This document shows positions 17,282-26,042 of a stretch of 60,288 bases of DNA, piece after piece; positions within the stretch are counted from its first letter, which is position 1, and each line of letters begins with the position of its first letter. The notes under the pieces were generated by a model. It worked only from the letters and a program-made list of their open reading frames with translations, had not been told where the DNA came from and did not search any database. This DNA is from an uncultured Clostridia bacterium (GTDB taxonomy: Bacteria > Bacillota > Clostridia > Christensenellales > Borkfalkiaceae), in the NCBI GenBank assembly GCA_944372525.1, contig CALVZL010000004.1, forward strand, positions 1-60,288, read 5' to 3'. Position numbers and translations under genes: made by a program.

Positions 17282-18667
17282 ATGAAGATCTACAATTCGC
17301 TGACCAGAAGAAAGGAAGAGTTTATTCCGCTCGAGGCGGGAAAGGTCAAGATGTACGCCTGCGGGATCACCGTATCGGGAGAAGCGCACGTCGGACACGG
17401 TTTTCAGGCGCTTCTTTACGATATTTTCCGCAAGTTTCTTGAAAAACAGGGCTATGAAGTGACGTATGCCCGCAATTATACGGACGTCGACGATAAGATC
17501 ATCGCGCGTTCCCGCGAGACGGGGATCCCCGCGGACGTCTATGCGAAGCAGATGATCGAAAAGATCAATGCGGTCATGCGGAAAATGAACGTCGACGAGC
17601 CGACGATCTGGCTGAAGGCGACGGAGAATATGGACAACATCATTCGATTTGTCGAGGAGCTCGTCGCGAGCGGACATGCCTATGCCGCGGAAAACGGGGA
17701 TGTCTACTTTGACGTGGACACCTTTCCCGCGTACGGACAGCTTTCGGGCAGGTCGAAGGAGGACATGCTCGACGGCGTGCGGGTGGAGAACGATGAGCGG
17801 AAGAAAAATCCGTACGATTTTGCGCTGTGGAAAGCGGCGAAGGAGGGAGAGATCAGCTGGCCTTCTCCCTGGGGAAGAGGGAGACCCGGCTGGCACATCG
17901 AATGCTCCGCGATGAACCGCGCGGCATTCGGCGATCAGATCGACATTCACGGCGGCGGCAGAGATCTCATCTTCCCGCATCATGAAAATGAGATCGCACA
18001 GACGGAGGCGCTCACGGGAAAACGCTTCGTGCGGTATTGGACGCACAACGGACTGATCAAAGTCAACGGACAGAAGATGAGCAAATCCCTCGGCAACAGC
18101 CTGATGCTGGAGGATCTTCTGGAAAAGTATTCGGACGAGGCGATCAAGTTTGCCCTGCTCTCCAAGGGATACCGCGGCGACATCAACATCACGGACAACC
18201 TCTTTCCGGAGGCGGAGGAGCATCTGGTCCGCTTCTACACGCTGATTGCGGCGGCGGAGCGGGCGTTCCCCGACGAACAGGGCGGCGACGAAGAGATCGA
18301 CCGCGCGTTTGACGCGGCGATGAGCGATGACTTCAACACGGCGCTCGCGCTCTCCGAACTGTATGCACGGTTCCGCGACGTCTCTCGGCGGCTTGCCGCA
18401 AAGGATCCTGCGGCGCGGCGCATGACCAACCAGATTCGCAAGACCTATTCGCTTTTGGGCTTGTTCCGCAAGGACGCGGAAGTCTATCTCGCCGGGTACG
18501 CAAAGGCAGAGGAGATCGCTCCGGAGATCAAGGAGATCGCGGAGGAACGGCAGCGGGCGCGCGCCGCGAAGGACTGGAAGAAATCGGATGAGCTGCGCGA
18601 TCGGCTCAGATCGCTCGGATACCTCATCCGCGACGGGAAAGACGGCTATACGCTGGAAAAGATCTGA
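17282..18667 (+). CDS. cysS: Cysteinyl-tRNA synthetase
   Basis: A 461-residue class I synthetase charging tRNA-Cys. The zinc and HIGH region reads MYACGITVSGEAHVGHG, where HVGHG stands for HIGH. Further zinc ligands lie at WHIECSAM and HHENEIAQ. The class I loop is KMSKSLGN. The C-terminal anticodon-binding domain ends RDGKDGYTLEKI. It starts 11 nt after cysE with AAGGAG upstream. Co-control with cysE by one Cys T-box matches cysteine supply to charging demand. Confidence 0.97.
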   Translation: MKIYNSLTRRKEEFIPLEAGKVKMYACGITVSGEAHVGHGFQALLYDIFRKFLEKQGYEVTYARNYTDVDDKIIARSRETGIPADVYAKQMIEKINAVMRKMNVDEPTIWLKATENMDNIIRFVEELVASGHAYAAENGDVYFDVDTFPAYGQLSGRSKEDMLDGVRVENDERKKNPYDFALWKAAKEGEISWPSPWGRGRPGWHIECSAMNRAAFGDQIDIHGGGRDLIFPHHENEIAQTEALTGKRFVRYWTHNGLIKVNGQKMSKSLGNSLMLEDLLEKYSDEAIKFALLSKGYRGDINITDNLFPEAEEHLVRFYTLIAAAERAFPDEQGGDEEIDRAFDAAMSDDFNTALALSELYARFRDVSRRLAAKDPAARRMTNQIRKTYSLLGLFRKDAEVYLAGYAKAEEIAPEIKEIAEERQRARAAKDWKKSDELRDRLRSLGYLIRDGKDGYTLEKI

Positions 18668-18689
18668 CTGCACAGACAGGCAAAATCGG

Positions 18690-18718
18690 TTGACAAAGCG
18701 CGCCGTGCGCATTACAAT
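18690..18718 (+). promoter_or_regulatory. Promoter of alaS
   Basis: TTGACA (18690-18695), 17-nt spacer, TACAAT (18713-18718), 28 nt before the alaS ATG. Confidence 0.8.
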
Positions 18719-18746
18719 GAACGGAAGTCGTTCGGGAGTCGAAATC

Positions 18747-20558
18747 ATGAAAATCACATCCAAAGAACTCAGAACCAAGTGGCTCTCCTTTTATGAGAGC
18801 AAAGGTCATCTCAACATCGGCGCCGTCTCCCTCATCGGGGACGGAAGCACGGGGGTCATGTTCAACGTCGCGGGGATGCAGCCGCTCATGCCCTATCTGC
18901 TGGGGAAGCCGCATCCGTCGGGAAAGACGAGGCTCTGCAACGTGCAGGGCTGCGTGCGCACGGTGGATATCGACTCCGTGGGCGACGCCTCTCATTTTAC
19001 TTTTTTTGAGATGATGGGGAACTGGTCGCTCGGCGATTATTTCAAGAAAGAAAAGACGGCGTGGACCTATGAGCTGCTCACGAAGGAATTCGGACTGGAC
19101 GGAGAAAAGATCTGCGCCACCGTGTTCGAAGGGAACGAGAGCGTTCCCCGCGACGAAGAGACGGCTGCCTATCTCCGGCAGCTCGGCATAGCGCCCGACC
19201 GCATCTTTTATCTTCCCAAGTCAGACAACTGGTGGGAGCTGGAAGGGACGTCCGATACCCCTTGCGGACCGGACAACGAATGGTTTTATCCCATTTGCGG
19301 GACAGAAGGCCGATTTCCCGAGGACTATGTCGAAATCGGGAACGATGTCTATATGCAATACCGCAAGACGGCGGAGGGAGGCTATGTCCCGCTTGAGCAC
19401 AAAAACGTGGATACGGGCTTCGGACTGGACCGCCTGCTGCTCTTTTTGAACGGACTGAAGGACGGATATCGGACCGATTTGTTCTTGCCCGTCATCGGGA
19501 AGCTGGAGGAGATCGCGGGAAAAAGTTACGACGATGACGAGACCGTCCGAAAGGCAATGCGCATCGTTGCCGACCATACGCGAACGGCGGTCATGCTGAT
19601 CGGCGACGTCAACGGGATCCTTCCTTCCAACACGGGAGCGGGCTACATCCTGCGCCGCCTCGTCCGCCGCGCGATACGGTACTGCCGCGTTCTTGCGATC
19701 TCCTCGGCAAGTTTGTGCGAGATCGCAAAGATCTTCATCGAGGAGATCTACGGCGAGGCGTATCCGCTTCTGCGGGAAAAAGAGGAGTACATCCTCACGG
19801 AACTCAGCAACGAAGCGGTCCGGTTCGAAGCGACGCTCGAGAAGGGGATGAAGGAGTTCGAAAAATGCCTTGCGGGGATCGCGCGCAAAAACGAATTCAT
19901 GAAGAAAAACAATCCCGACTACGCCGAAGAGACGCTCATCGGCGGCAAACAGGCGTTCCGTCTCTACGATACCTATGGGTTCCCGCTTGAGCTGACGAAA
20001 GAGCTTGCGGCGGAGCAGGGTTATACGGTGGACGAAGAGGGATTCGAAGCGGCGTTCCGCGAGCATCAGGAGAAGAGCAAGGCGGTGCCCGCGGGTGAGT
20101 TCAAAGGCGGACTGGAGAGCCATTCCGCTGCGGCGGTCCGCTATCATACGGCGACCCATCTGCTCAACGCGGCGCTCAAAACAGTGCTTTCTCCCGATTG
20201 CAACCAAAAGGGGAGCAACATTACGGACGAGCGCCTGCGGTTCGATTTCAATTTCGAACGGCCCATGACCGCGGAGGAGATCGCGGCGGTAGAAGCACTC
20301 GTGAACGAGAAGATCGCCGAAGACCTTCCCGTGGTCTGCCGCGAGATGAGCCTCGAAGAGGCGCGCGCACAGCAGTTCGTGGGGGTGTTCGACGGAAAAT
20401 ACGGCGACGTCGTGAAGACGTATTCGATCGGGGAGTTCTCCAAAGAGATGTGCGGCGGGCCGCACGTCGGCAGCACGGGCGAGCTGGGAAAGTTCCGCAT
20501 CGTCAAGGAGCAGTCCTCGTCGGCGGGAGTGCGCCGCATCAAGGCAGTGCTCGAATGA
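18747..20558 (+). CDS. alaS: Alanyl-tRNA synthetase, short form lacking the C-Ala domain
   Basis: A 603-residue class II synthetase. The catalytic core is complete: FNVAGMQPLMPYLLG, SHFTFFEMMGNWSLGDYF, and GFGLDRLL. The tRNA-binding middle has LIGDVNGILPSNTGAGYILRR. The editing domain keeps its metal ligands HTATH and CGGPHV, and the protein stops at GVRRIKAVLE. Ordinary bacterial AlaRS has about 270 further residues, including the C-Ala domain, which are absent here; no continuation is visible in any frame after 20558. ATG 18747 follows GGGAG and the promoter. Short forms are known in some lineages, so this is probably functional. Confidence 0.93.
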   Translation: MKITSKELRTKWLSFYESKGHLNIGAVSLIGDGSTGVMFNVAGMQPLMPYLLGKPHPSGKTRLCNVQGCVRTVDIDSVGDASHFTFFEMMGNWSLGDYFKKEKTAWTYELLTKEFGLDGEKICATVFEGNESVPRDEETAAYLRQLGIAPDRIFYLPKSDNWWELEGTSDTPCGPDNEWFYPICGTEGRFPEDYVEIGNDVYMQYRKTAEGGYVPLEHKNVDTGFGLDRLLLFLNGLKDGYRTDLFLPVIGKLEEIAGKSYDDDETVRKAMRIVADHTRTAVMLIGDVNGILPSNTGAGYILRRLVRRAIRYCRVLAISSASLCEIAKIFIEEIYGEAYPLLREKEEYILTELSNEAVRFEATLEKGMKEFEKCLAGIARKNEFMKKNNPDYAEETLIGGKQAFRLYDTYGFPLELTKELAAEQGYTVDEEGFEAAFREHQEKSKAVPAGEFKGGLESHSAAAVRYHTATHLLNAALKTVLSPDCNQKGSNITDERLRFDFNFERPMTAEEIAAVEALVNEKIAEDLPVVCREMSLEEARAQQFVGVFDGKYGDVVKTYSIGEFSKEMCGGPHVGSTGELGKFRIVKEQSSSAGVRRIKAVLE

Positions 20559-20701
20559 GGGGAACGGCGGAAGAAAAGGGGGGCGGAAGGGAAAAAAAGA
20601 GGGGATGTTCCCGATTTCGTGCGGGACCTTAGCCGTGCGGGCGTGTGTGAAAAATTTTTGTATTTTTCCGAAAAAATCTTAAAAACCCAACTCAAAACAG
20701 C

Positions 20702-20730
20702 TTGACGGAACTTTTTCTATCGCCTATAAT
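20702..20730 (+). promoter_or_regulatory. Promoter of rplM-rpsI
   Basis: TTGACG (20702-20707), 17-nt spacer, TATAAT (20725-20730). The 20559-20701 stretch before it holds no gene or clear terminator that I can see. Confidence 0.85.
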
Positions 20731-20736
20731 GAAGAA

Positions 20737-20819
20737 GTAATTTTCGGGAAGCGTGTCCGAAAGGCGGATGCGGTGCCGAAAAGGACAGCGGTCTTAAGGA
20801 TGCAAGGAGTACCCAGAAT
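20737..20819 (+). promoter_or_regulatory. Candidate L13-type leader of rplM
   Basis: An 83-nt leader precedes rplM and includes TGTCC near 20755 pairing with GGACA near 20783, plus internal GCC/GGC pairs. Bacillota commonly carry an autoregulatory L13 leader here. I assign it by position and foldability, not by a full consensus match. Confidence 0.4.
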
Positions 20820-21251
20820 ATGAAAACCTACATGGCAAATGCGCAGACGGTCGAACGGAAATGGTATGTGATCGATGCGGAAGGAATTCCGCTCGGGAGG
20901 CTTGCCTCCAAGGTCGCATCGATTCTGCGCGGAAAGAATAAACCTACGTTTACTCCCAATGTCGACACGGGCGATTTTGTGATCATTGTCAACAGCGATA
21001 AGGTCGTGCTTACGGGTAAGAAACTCGAGGACAAATATTATCGCTATCATACGGGATACATCGGCGGGCTCAAAGAGATCTCTTACGGCAAGCTGATGGC
21101 GGAGCGGAGCGATCTCGCCGTCTACGAAGCGGTGAAGGGAATGCTTCCGAAGAATTCCCTCGGCAGGCAGATGATCAAAAAGCTCAGAGTGTACAAGGGC
21201 GCCGAGCACAACCACGCGGCACAGAAACCCGAAGTACTGAAATTATTTTGA
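20820..21251 (+). CDS. rplM: 50S ribosomal protein L13
   Basis: A 143-residue uL13, an early assembly protein of the 50S subunit. Diagnostic stretches are [50 protein letters not shown], and [31 protein letters not shown]. The ribosome binding site is AAGGAG. It is co-transcribed with rpsI, 13 nt downstream. Confidence 0.98.
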   Translation: MKTYMANAQTVERKWYVIDAEGIPLGRLASKVASILRGKNKPTFTPNVDTGDFVIIVNSDKVVLTGKKLEDKYYRYHTGYIGGLKEISYGKLMAERSDLAVYEAVKGMLPKNSLGRQMIKKLRVYKGAEHNHAAQKPEVLKLF

Positions 21252-21264
21252 TTGAGGTAGCGAC

Positions 21265-21678
21265 ATGGCGAAAGCGAATTTGAAGAAAAAATTGCAATAT
21301 TGGGGCACGGGCCGCAGAAAGAAGGCGATCGCCCGCGTCCGTCTGATTCCTTCCGGCAGCGGCGAGATCGTCATCAACGACAGAACGCTCGAAGACTATT
21401 TCCCGATGGGAACGCTGCAATACATCGTCAAGCAGCCTCTGAAAGAAGTGGAAGCGGAGGGGAAATACGACGTGTTCGTCAATGTGATCGGCGGCGGCTA
21501 TACCGGGCAGGCAGGCGCGATCCGTCTGGGGATCGCCCGTGCGCTTCTCCAGTCCGAGCCGGAGACGAGGGCGGCGCTCAAGAAAGCAGGGTTCCTCACG
21601 AGGGATCCCCGCGTCAAAGAGAGAAAGAAATACGGCTTGAAAAAGGCACGCAGAGCACCGCAGTTCTCCAAGAGATAA
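21265..21678 (+). CDS. rpsI: 30S ribosomal protein S9
   Basis: A 137-residue uS9 of the 30S head. It has [15 protein letters not shown], the central [19 protein letters not shown], and the basic tail [12 protein letters not shown], whose last residues reach the P-site tRNA. Length and order are normal. It is the second gene of the rplM operon and ends at a bidirectional terminator. Confidence 0.98.
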   Translation: MAKANLKKKLQYWGTGRRKKAIARVRLIPSGSGEIVINDRTLEDYFPMGTLQYIVKQPLKEVEAEGKYDVFVNVIGGGYTGQAGAIRLGIARALLQSEPETRAALKKAGFLTRDPRVKERKKYGLKKARRAPQFSKR

Positions 21679-21689
21679 GATCGAAAAAG

Positions 21690-21717
21690 CCCCCCGCCCG
21701 ACAGGGCGGGGGATTTT
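21690..21717. terminator. Bidirectional terminator between rpsI and a small convergent gene
   Basis: CCCCCGCCC (21691-21699) / GGGCGGGGG (21704-21712) with TTTT on the plus side and GCTTTTTC on the minus side. Confidence 0.85.
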
Positions 21718-21728
21718 GCGTCATTCGG

Positions 21729-21971
21729 TCATTTTTTCTTTTCGTCGATTTTTCGGACGATGGCGTCGTGGCGCGCGAGGAAGGCGGAGAGTGCTTCGCC
21801 TCCTTCTTCCGTTCCGGGGGAATCGGGGTTCCGTTCCTGTTTCGGCGAAACGGGGGCAGCGTAGTCGGGCGGACGATATGCCGCGTCGTCGGGGGCGGGC
21901 TTGTTCCCTTCGTTCTGTGCGGTCAGCGCCGAGAGGGCGTCCAAAAGCTCAAAGATACCGAATTTTTCCAT
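21729..21971 (-). CDS. Small conserved-looking hypothetical protein
   Basis: An 80-residue protein starting MEKFGIFELLDALSAL, with a Pro-rich middle and the ending FLARHDAIVRKIDEKKK. It has no membrane segment. ATG 21971 is supported by GGGAG 8 nt upstream. The hydrophobic N-terminal helix and charged C-terminal helix suggest a small helical partner protein. It is convergent with rpsI and shares its terminator. I recognise no function. Confidence 0.6.
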   Translation of the reverse strand: MEKFGIFELLDALSALTAQNEGNKPAPDDAAYRPPDYAAPVSPKQERNPDSPGTEEGGEALSAFLARHDAIVRKIDEKKK

Positions 21972-22031
21972 GAAAGATGCTCCCGTCTGCAAAATTTCTC
22001 AAAGAAAAGTGCAAGTTCAGCAGGTTTTTGA

Positions 22032-22060
22032 TTGCCAAAAACCTTGTTTTAGTATATAAT
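22032..22060 (+). promoter_or_regulatory. Promoter of the dual-anchored lipoprotein gene
   Basis: TTGCCA (22032-22037), 17-nt spacer, TATAAT (22055-22060). Confidence 0.75.
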
Positions 22061-22115
22061 TGGAAACGTATCGTTAGAACAGAAAATTTCCGAACAAAAC
22101 ACGAGGGATCCTCTT

Positions 22116-24347
22116 ATGCGTACAATGTTGAAAAAAATTGTGACAATCTGCACGGCGGCTGTCCTTACGGCGAGTGCGGTTTCGCTTTCCGGATGCGGGT
22201 ATGAGTTTACGCCGCTCGACGGCGATTACTCTTCGGGGACGGTCAGTTCCAACGGCGGATTCGTCGTGGAAAAGGGCGAATATCTCTATTTCATCAACGG
22301 AGTGGAGACGTATACGTCAGACAACGCATACGGCACGCCGGTCAAGGGCGCGCTGATGCGCATCGCAAAAGATGAAGTGACGAAGGGCGGCGAGGCGGAG
22401 ACGGTCGTTCCCTCCCTGATGGTCGCGGGAGATTATACTTCCGGCATCTTCCTCTACGGCGACCGAGTGTACTATGCGACGCCGAACAACATCAAGAACA
22501 CTTCGGGGACGATCGAGAACGATTACCTCGATTTCAAGAGCGCGAAGTTGGATGGCAGCGATATTCAGAGTTATTTCAACCTTTCCGACAATGCGACGGT
22601 CTATCGCTATACAGAAGTGGACGGGACCGTCTATCTCATTTATGAGCAGGATTCCGAATTGCATTCTTACAATACGGCAACGGAGACAGACACCCTTTTG
22701 GCGAAGAATATCGTCGAATATGTCGTCGACAGTTCGGACAAGACCAATCCCTATATTTACTATACGATGACCGTGACGCTGGACATTGACGTGACGGACG
22801 GCGCTTTGGAGCGGGAATACAATCAGGTCTACCGCGTCCGCGCCGATGCGACGGAAGCTCCCTACGAATATGCGTATGACGAGAAATTCCTGGAAGAAAA
22901 CGACGGCGAGGTCCCTTATCTCAACCTCGGGACCATCGTTCTTGACGGGATCGGCGCGCTCTATCAGGATTCCCCCACACAGTTTACGCACGATCTGAAA
23001 GAGGGCGTTACTCCGCTTTCCGCCGCGGGCTATACCTATACGTTGCAGTCGTACGCCAACGGCGGGCTGTATTTTACCCGTTCCGATCTTGCGACGACTT
23101 CGACGACGGGGGAGAGCGGCTGGCTGTACTACCTCTCCGAAGAGAAGCTCGGCGCAGGCTGGAACTCCGTTTCGGGGAATGCGACGGAGAACTTTACCGC
23201 CATTGCGCAGAACACGACGTATGCGAGCACGTCTGCAATTTTCTATCTTGAAAACGGAACGCACCATTATCTCTATGTGAGCGATTCCAATATGTTCCGT
23301 GCCGACGTGCGCACGGACAACAGCGGCCTTTCCGACGTCACGCTGATTGCGCGCGATGTGAGCGGCGCGACCTTGTGTTTCATTGACAACACATCGGACG
23401 AAATCTATCATTACGTCTATTACACCAACAGCGGCACGGTGGAACGCGCGGTCTATAACGGCACGGCGGAGGACTATAAGACGCTCGGATACGAGGACAA
23501 CGCTCCTTATCGGCCCGTGCAGGTGCTTGCGGTCTCCCACGCGTCCAGCTGGTATCCTTACGAAGTCATCGACGGCGTTCTGTATTTTGCGGATGCGGAG
23601 AGCATCGGATCCTCGGCTTACAACTATATCGCCTGCGTGGATCTCAACGGCGCGGACGGCAAGCTCATGGACAATACGGAGATCGAAGCGCTCAACGACA
23701 AGTATGAGTCGATCATGGGCGGGGACGATACGGACGGATATTTGACCGAACTTACGAACGACGATCGGGGTCTGCTTTCGACGGCGCTCAAATATTATTT
23801 CTATACGGGCGAGACCGAACAGTTCGATAAGAATATTCAGGAAGCGATCGACGCAGGCAAGAAGCCGACCTACCTTTACAGCAAGCAGGATCAGGATGAC
23901 TTTAAGGCGTTCACCTCCGGAGAAGGGGATGCAATGAAGTTTGTCGACGAAAACGGCGTATCCTATTTCTCCCGCAGCTATTTCATCAAGCCGCTCGGCG
24001 TCAAAAACGAGGCAGATACGGAAGCGATCGCCGATTACTGGACAACAGCGCTGGCAAATTACGCGCAGGAGGAGCCGACGGAGACGCTTCCGACTTGGGC
24101 GTGGGTACTCATCGGCGTGGGGATCGGCGTGCTGGTCGTCGGGATCGGACTTGCGGTGTTCTTTGTCCTGCGTGCGCGCAAGAACCGTTTTGCGGACGAG
24201 GAAGAGGAGGAGAAGATGTTCGTCGATACGACGGACGATCGCAGCGTAGACGTCTATGCTGACGAGGAGAGCGCGGAAGAACCTGCTCCCGCGCAGGAGA
24301 CTGCGTCGGAAGAGACCGACGGTGCTTCCGAAGAAGAGGACCGCTGA
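22116..24347 (+). CDS. Cell-surface lipoprotein with a C-terminal transmembrane helix
   Basis: A 743-residue exported protein. A signal peptide ends in the lipobox LSGC (Cys27 region). The ectodomain has repeated strand-rich units of the type GEYLYFINGVE, LYGDRVYYATPNN and GVLYFADAES, like the DUF5050/beta-propeller proteins of clostridia. Near the C-terminus WAWVLIGVGIGVLVVGIGLAV is a membrane helix followed by RARKNR and a tail of about 60 mostly acidic residues on the inside. Having both a lipid anchor and a C-terminal helix is unusual. It is a single gene with its own promoter and terminator. The function is unknown; a ligand-sensing or scaffold role is possible. Confidence 0.8.
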   Translation: MRTMLKKIVTICTAAVLTASAVSLSGCGYEFTPLDGDYSSGTVSSNGGFVVEKGEYLYFINGVETYTSDNAYGTPVKGALMRIAKDEVTKGGEAETVVPSLMVAGDYTSGIFLYGDRVYYATPNNIKNTSGTIENDYLDFKSAKLDGSDIQSYFNLSDNATVYRYTEVDGTVYLIYEQDSELHSYNTATETDTLLAKNIVEYVVDSSDKTNPYIYYTMTVTLDIDVTDGALEREYNQVYRVRADATEAPYEYAYDEKFLEENDGEVPYLNLGTIVLDGIGALYQDSPTQFTHDLKEGVTPLSAAGYTYTLQSYANGGLYFTRSDLATTSTTGESGWLYYLSEEKLGAGWNSVSGNATENFTAIAQNTTYASTSAIFYLENGTHHYLYVSDSNMFRADVRTDNSGLSDVTLIARDVSGATLCFIDNTSDEIYHYVYYTNSGTVERAVYNGTAEDYKTLGYEDNAPYRPVQVLAVSHASSWYPYEVIDGVLYFADAESIGSSAYNYIACVDLNGADGKLMDNTEIEALNDKYESIMGGDDTDGYLTELTNDDRGLLSTALKYYFYTGETEQFDKNIQEAIDAGKKPTYLYSKQDQDDFKAFTSGEGDAMKFVDENGVSYFSRSYFIKPLGVKNEADTEAIADYWTTALANYAQEEPTETLPTWAWVLIGVGIGVLVVGIGLAVFFVLRARKNRFADEEEEEKMFVDTTDDRSVDVYADEESAEEPAPAQETASEETDGASEEEDR

Positions 24348-24374
24348 GGCAGGAAAACGGAATAAGACGAGACA

Positions 24375-24413
24375 GCGGGCTTTTCGCCAAACAGGCGGAA
24401 CGCCCGCTTTTTT
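24375..24413 (+). terminator. Lipoprotein gene terminator
   Basis: GCGGGC (24375-24380) pairs with GCCCGC (24402-24407), with an inner CGCC/GGCG pairing and a run of six T after it. Confidence 0.75.
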
Positions 24414-24473
24414 GCGGGCGAAAGAAAATTTTATAAATTCTTCTCTTTTTTTGCAAAAGGCATAAAAAAACGG

Positions 24474-24502
24474 TTTACAAAAAAAATAATTACTAATATA
24501 AT
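24474..24502 (+). promoter_or_regulatory. Promoter of the zinc-ribbon/comF operon
   Basis: TTTACA (24474-24479), 17-nt spacer, TATAAT (24497-24502). Confidence 0.75.
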
Positions 24503-24556
24503 TTATTAGCCGTATCGCAGTGTGCGAAGGGGCGGAAGGAGGAAAGCCGTAGAATC

Positions 24557-25045
24557 ATGGTACGCTATATCAAGTGCCCGCGCTGCGAACTCAATTATAT
24601 CGACGCGGAAAAACAGGAATATTGCGACGTCTGTCTGAAAGAAATGAAGGGGATCAGGACAGATTCCGACGAGATCGAAGAAGAGGAGACGGCAGAGCTT
24701 CCGACGGAGCTTTGTCCCGTCTGCGGGGAAAATATGATGCGCGCCGGCGAGCAGATGTGCGAGGAATGCCGGAAAAAGACAGAGCGGGAAGAGGATGAAG
24801 CGGATCCCGAAAACGAGGACGACGACGAGTGGCGGGAATATCTCGACGACGACACCGACGAACTCGATGCGGACATCGAAGGGATCGACGAGAGTTTCGA
24901 CGAGGAGTTTGACGACGAGATCGCCGAAGAAGAGGAGTATCAGAACGAAGAAGACGATCTTGACTACGTCACAGAGGACGAGATCTATGCGCTCGGCGGA
25001 GACGACGACGAAGAGGACGACGAAGAGGATGAGGACGATTTTTGA
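24557..25045 (+). CDS. Zinc-ribbon protein with a very acidic C-terminal tail
   Basis: A 162-residue protein. The N-terminus has two Cys-x2-Cys pairs (CPRC and CDVC), and a second ribbon reads CPVCGENM then CEEC. From residue 75 on it is almost entirely Glu and Asp (for example DEEFDDEIAEEEE and DDDEEDDEEDEDDF), which would be disordered and highly negative. It lies 66 nt before comF, probably in one transcript. The tail could mimic nucleic acid or bind a basic partner; this is speculation. The family is not recognised beyond the zinc ribbons. Confidence 0.75.
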   Translation: MVRYIKCPRCELNYIDAEKQEYCDVCLKEMKGIRTDSDEIEEEETAELPTELCPVCGENMMRAGEQMCEECRKKTEREEDEADPENEDDDEWREYLDDDTDELDADIEGIDESFDEEFDDEIAEEEEYQNEEDDLDYVTEDEIYALGGDDDEEDDEEDEDDF

Positions 25046-25111
25046 GTGTCCTGATCCGAAGATCGGATCCCTTGCGGCGGTTCCGGGAACGGAGCGAAAG
25101 GAGCGACCGGC

Positions 25112-25906
25112 ATGAAAAAACACCAGCTGGGCTCGCTCTTTTCTTTTTTGTCGGATGCGCTCCGCCGCTGGGACGAGACGCATAATTTTACTTGCGATGT
25201 CTGCGGGAAAGAGGTGTTTTCGGCCGAGCGAATGTGTGAAAGCTGCCGAAAAAACCTTCCTTACAACGACGGTCCGGTCTGTCCGCTCTGCGGCAGAAAA
25301 GTGGGAGAACCGGGCATCTGTCTCGAGTGCAAGGACCGCCCGCTCGAAGTGCGGAAGGCGCGTGCCTGTTTTTCGCATGAGAAAGAGGCGGCGCGATTGG
25401 TGCTTCGGTATAAACGAGGCGAGAAATATCTCTTTCGCACGCTTGCCGATTGTCTTGTTCCTCTTCTGATGTCGGAATTTTCGGACGCGGACGCCCTCGT
25501 CTTTGTCCCCATGACCGTCCGCGCGGAGAAAAAGAGGGGATACAATCAGTCCCGCCTGCTCGCCGAAGAGCTGTCGCGTCGGACGGGGAAACCGTTGATC
25601 GACGCCGTAACCAAACAGCGGGAGACCGAGCAACAGAAGGCACTCGGCCGCCGCGCGAGGGAAGAGAATCTCAGGGGCTGTTTTCATGTCTTTTCGCGGG
25701 TCTCGGTGCGCGGGAAACGGCTTCTGATCGTGGATGACACCATGACGACGGGAGCGACCGCAAGCGAGTTGGCGCGGACGCTGTGCCATGCGGGAGCAGA
25801 ACGGGCAGACCTGCTCGCGGTGACCTGCGTACAGAAAAAATATCCGTTCGGAAAACCGCCCGAGGGGAAGAGACAAGAAAAAAGAACAGAAAAAACGGAC
25901 GCATAA
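25112..25906 (+). CDS. comF: ComF family protein (phosphoribosyltransferase fold)
   Basis: A 264-residue ComF/GntX-like protein. An N-terminal four-Cys zinc module (CDVCGKE, CESC, CPLCGRK and CLEC) precedes a type I PRTase domain with the PRPP-binding LLIVDDTMTTGATASE and the conserved KKRGYNQSRLLAEEL. In naturally competent Bacillota ComF helps import single-stranded DNA; outside competence its role is unclear. No comFA is present nearby. The stop codon TAA lies in the loop of its own terminator. It is slightly longer than B. subtilis ComFC because of a basic tail. Confidence 0.9.
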   Translation: MKKHQLGSLFSFLSDALRRWDETHNFTCDVCGKEVFSAERMCESCRKNLPYNDGPVCPLCGRKVGEPGICLECKDRPLEVRKARACFSHEKEAARLVLRYKRGEKYLFRTLADCLVPLLMSEFSDADALVFVPMTVRAEKKRGYNQSRLLAEELSRRTGKPLIDAVTKQRETEQQKALGRRAREENLRGCFHVFSRVSVRGKRLLIVDDTMTTGATASELARTLCHAGAERADLLAVTCVQKKYPFGKPPEGKRQEKRTEKTDA

Positions 25907-25920
25907 CTGCGTCCGTTTTT
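25891..25920 (+). terminator. comF terminator overlapping the stop codon
   Basis: AAAAACGGACGCA (25891-25903) / TGCGTCCGTTTTT (25908-25920), a 13-bp stem with the stop codon in the loop. Confidence 0.9.
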
Positions 25921-26042
25921 TCATATGGATAGAGCGAAAACGGACTGCGTTCCGACGATGCGGTTTCGACGCAAAATGACGAAAAGCGTCAAAATTCCCC
26001 TTAAAAATCCAAGGGAAATAATTTATCATATAGGAGTAAGGA

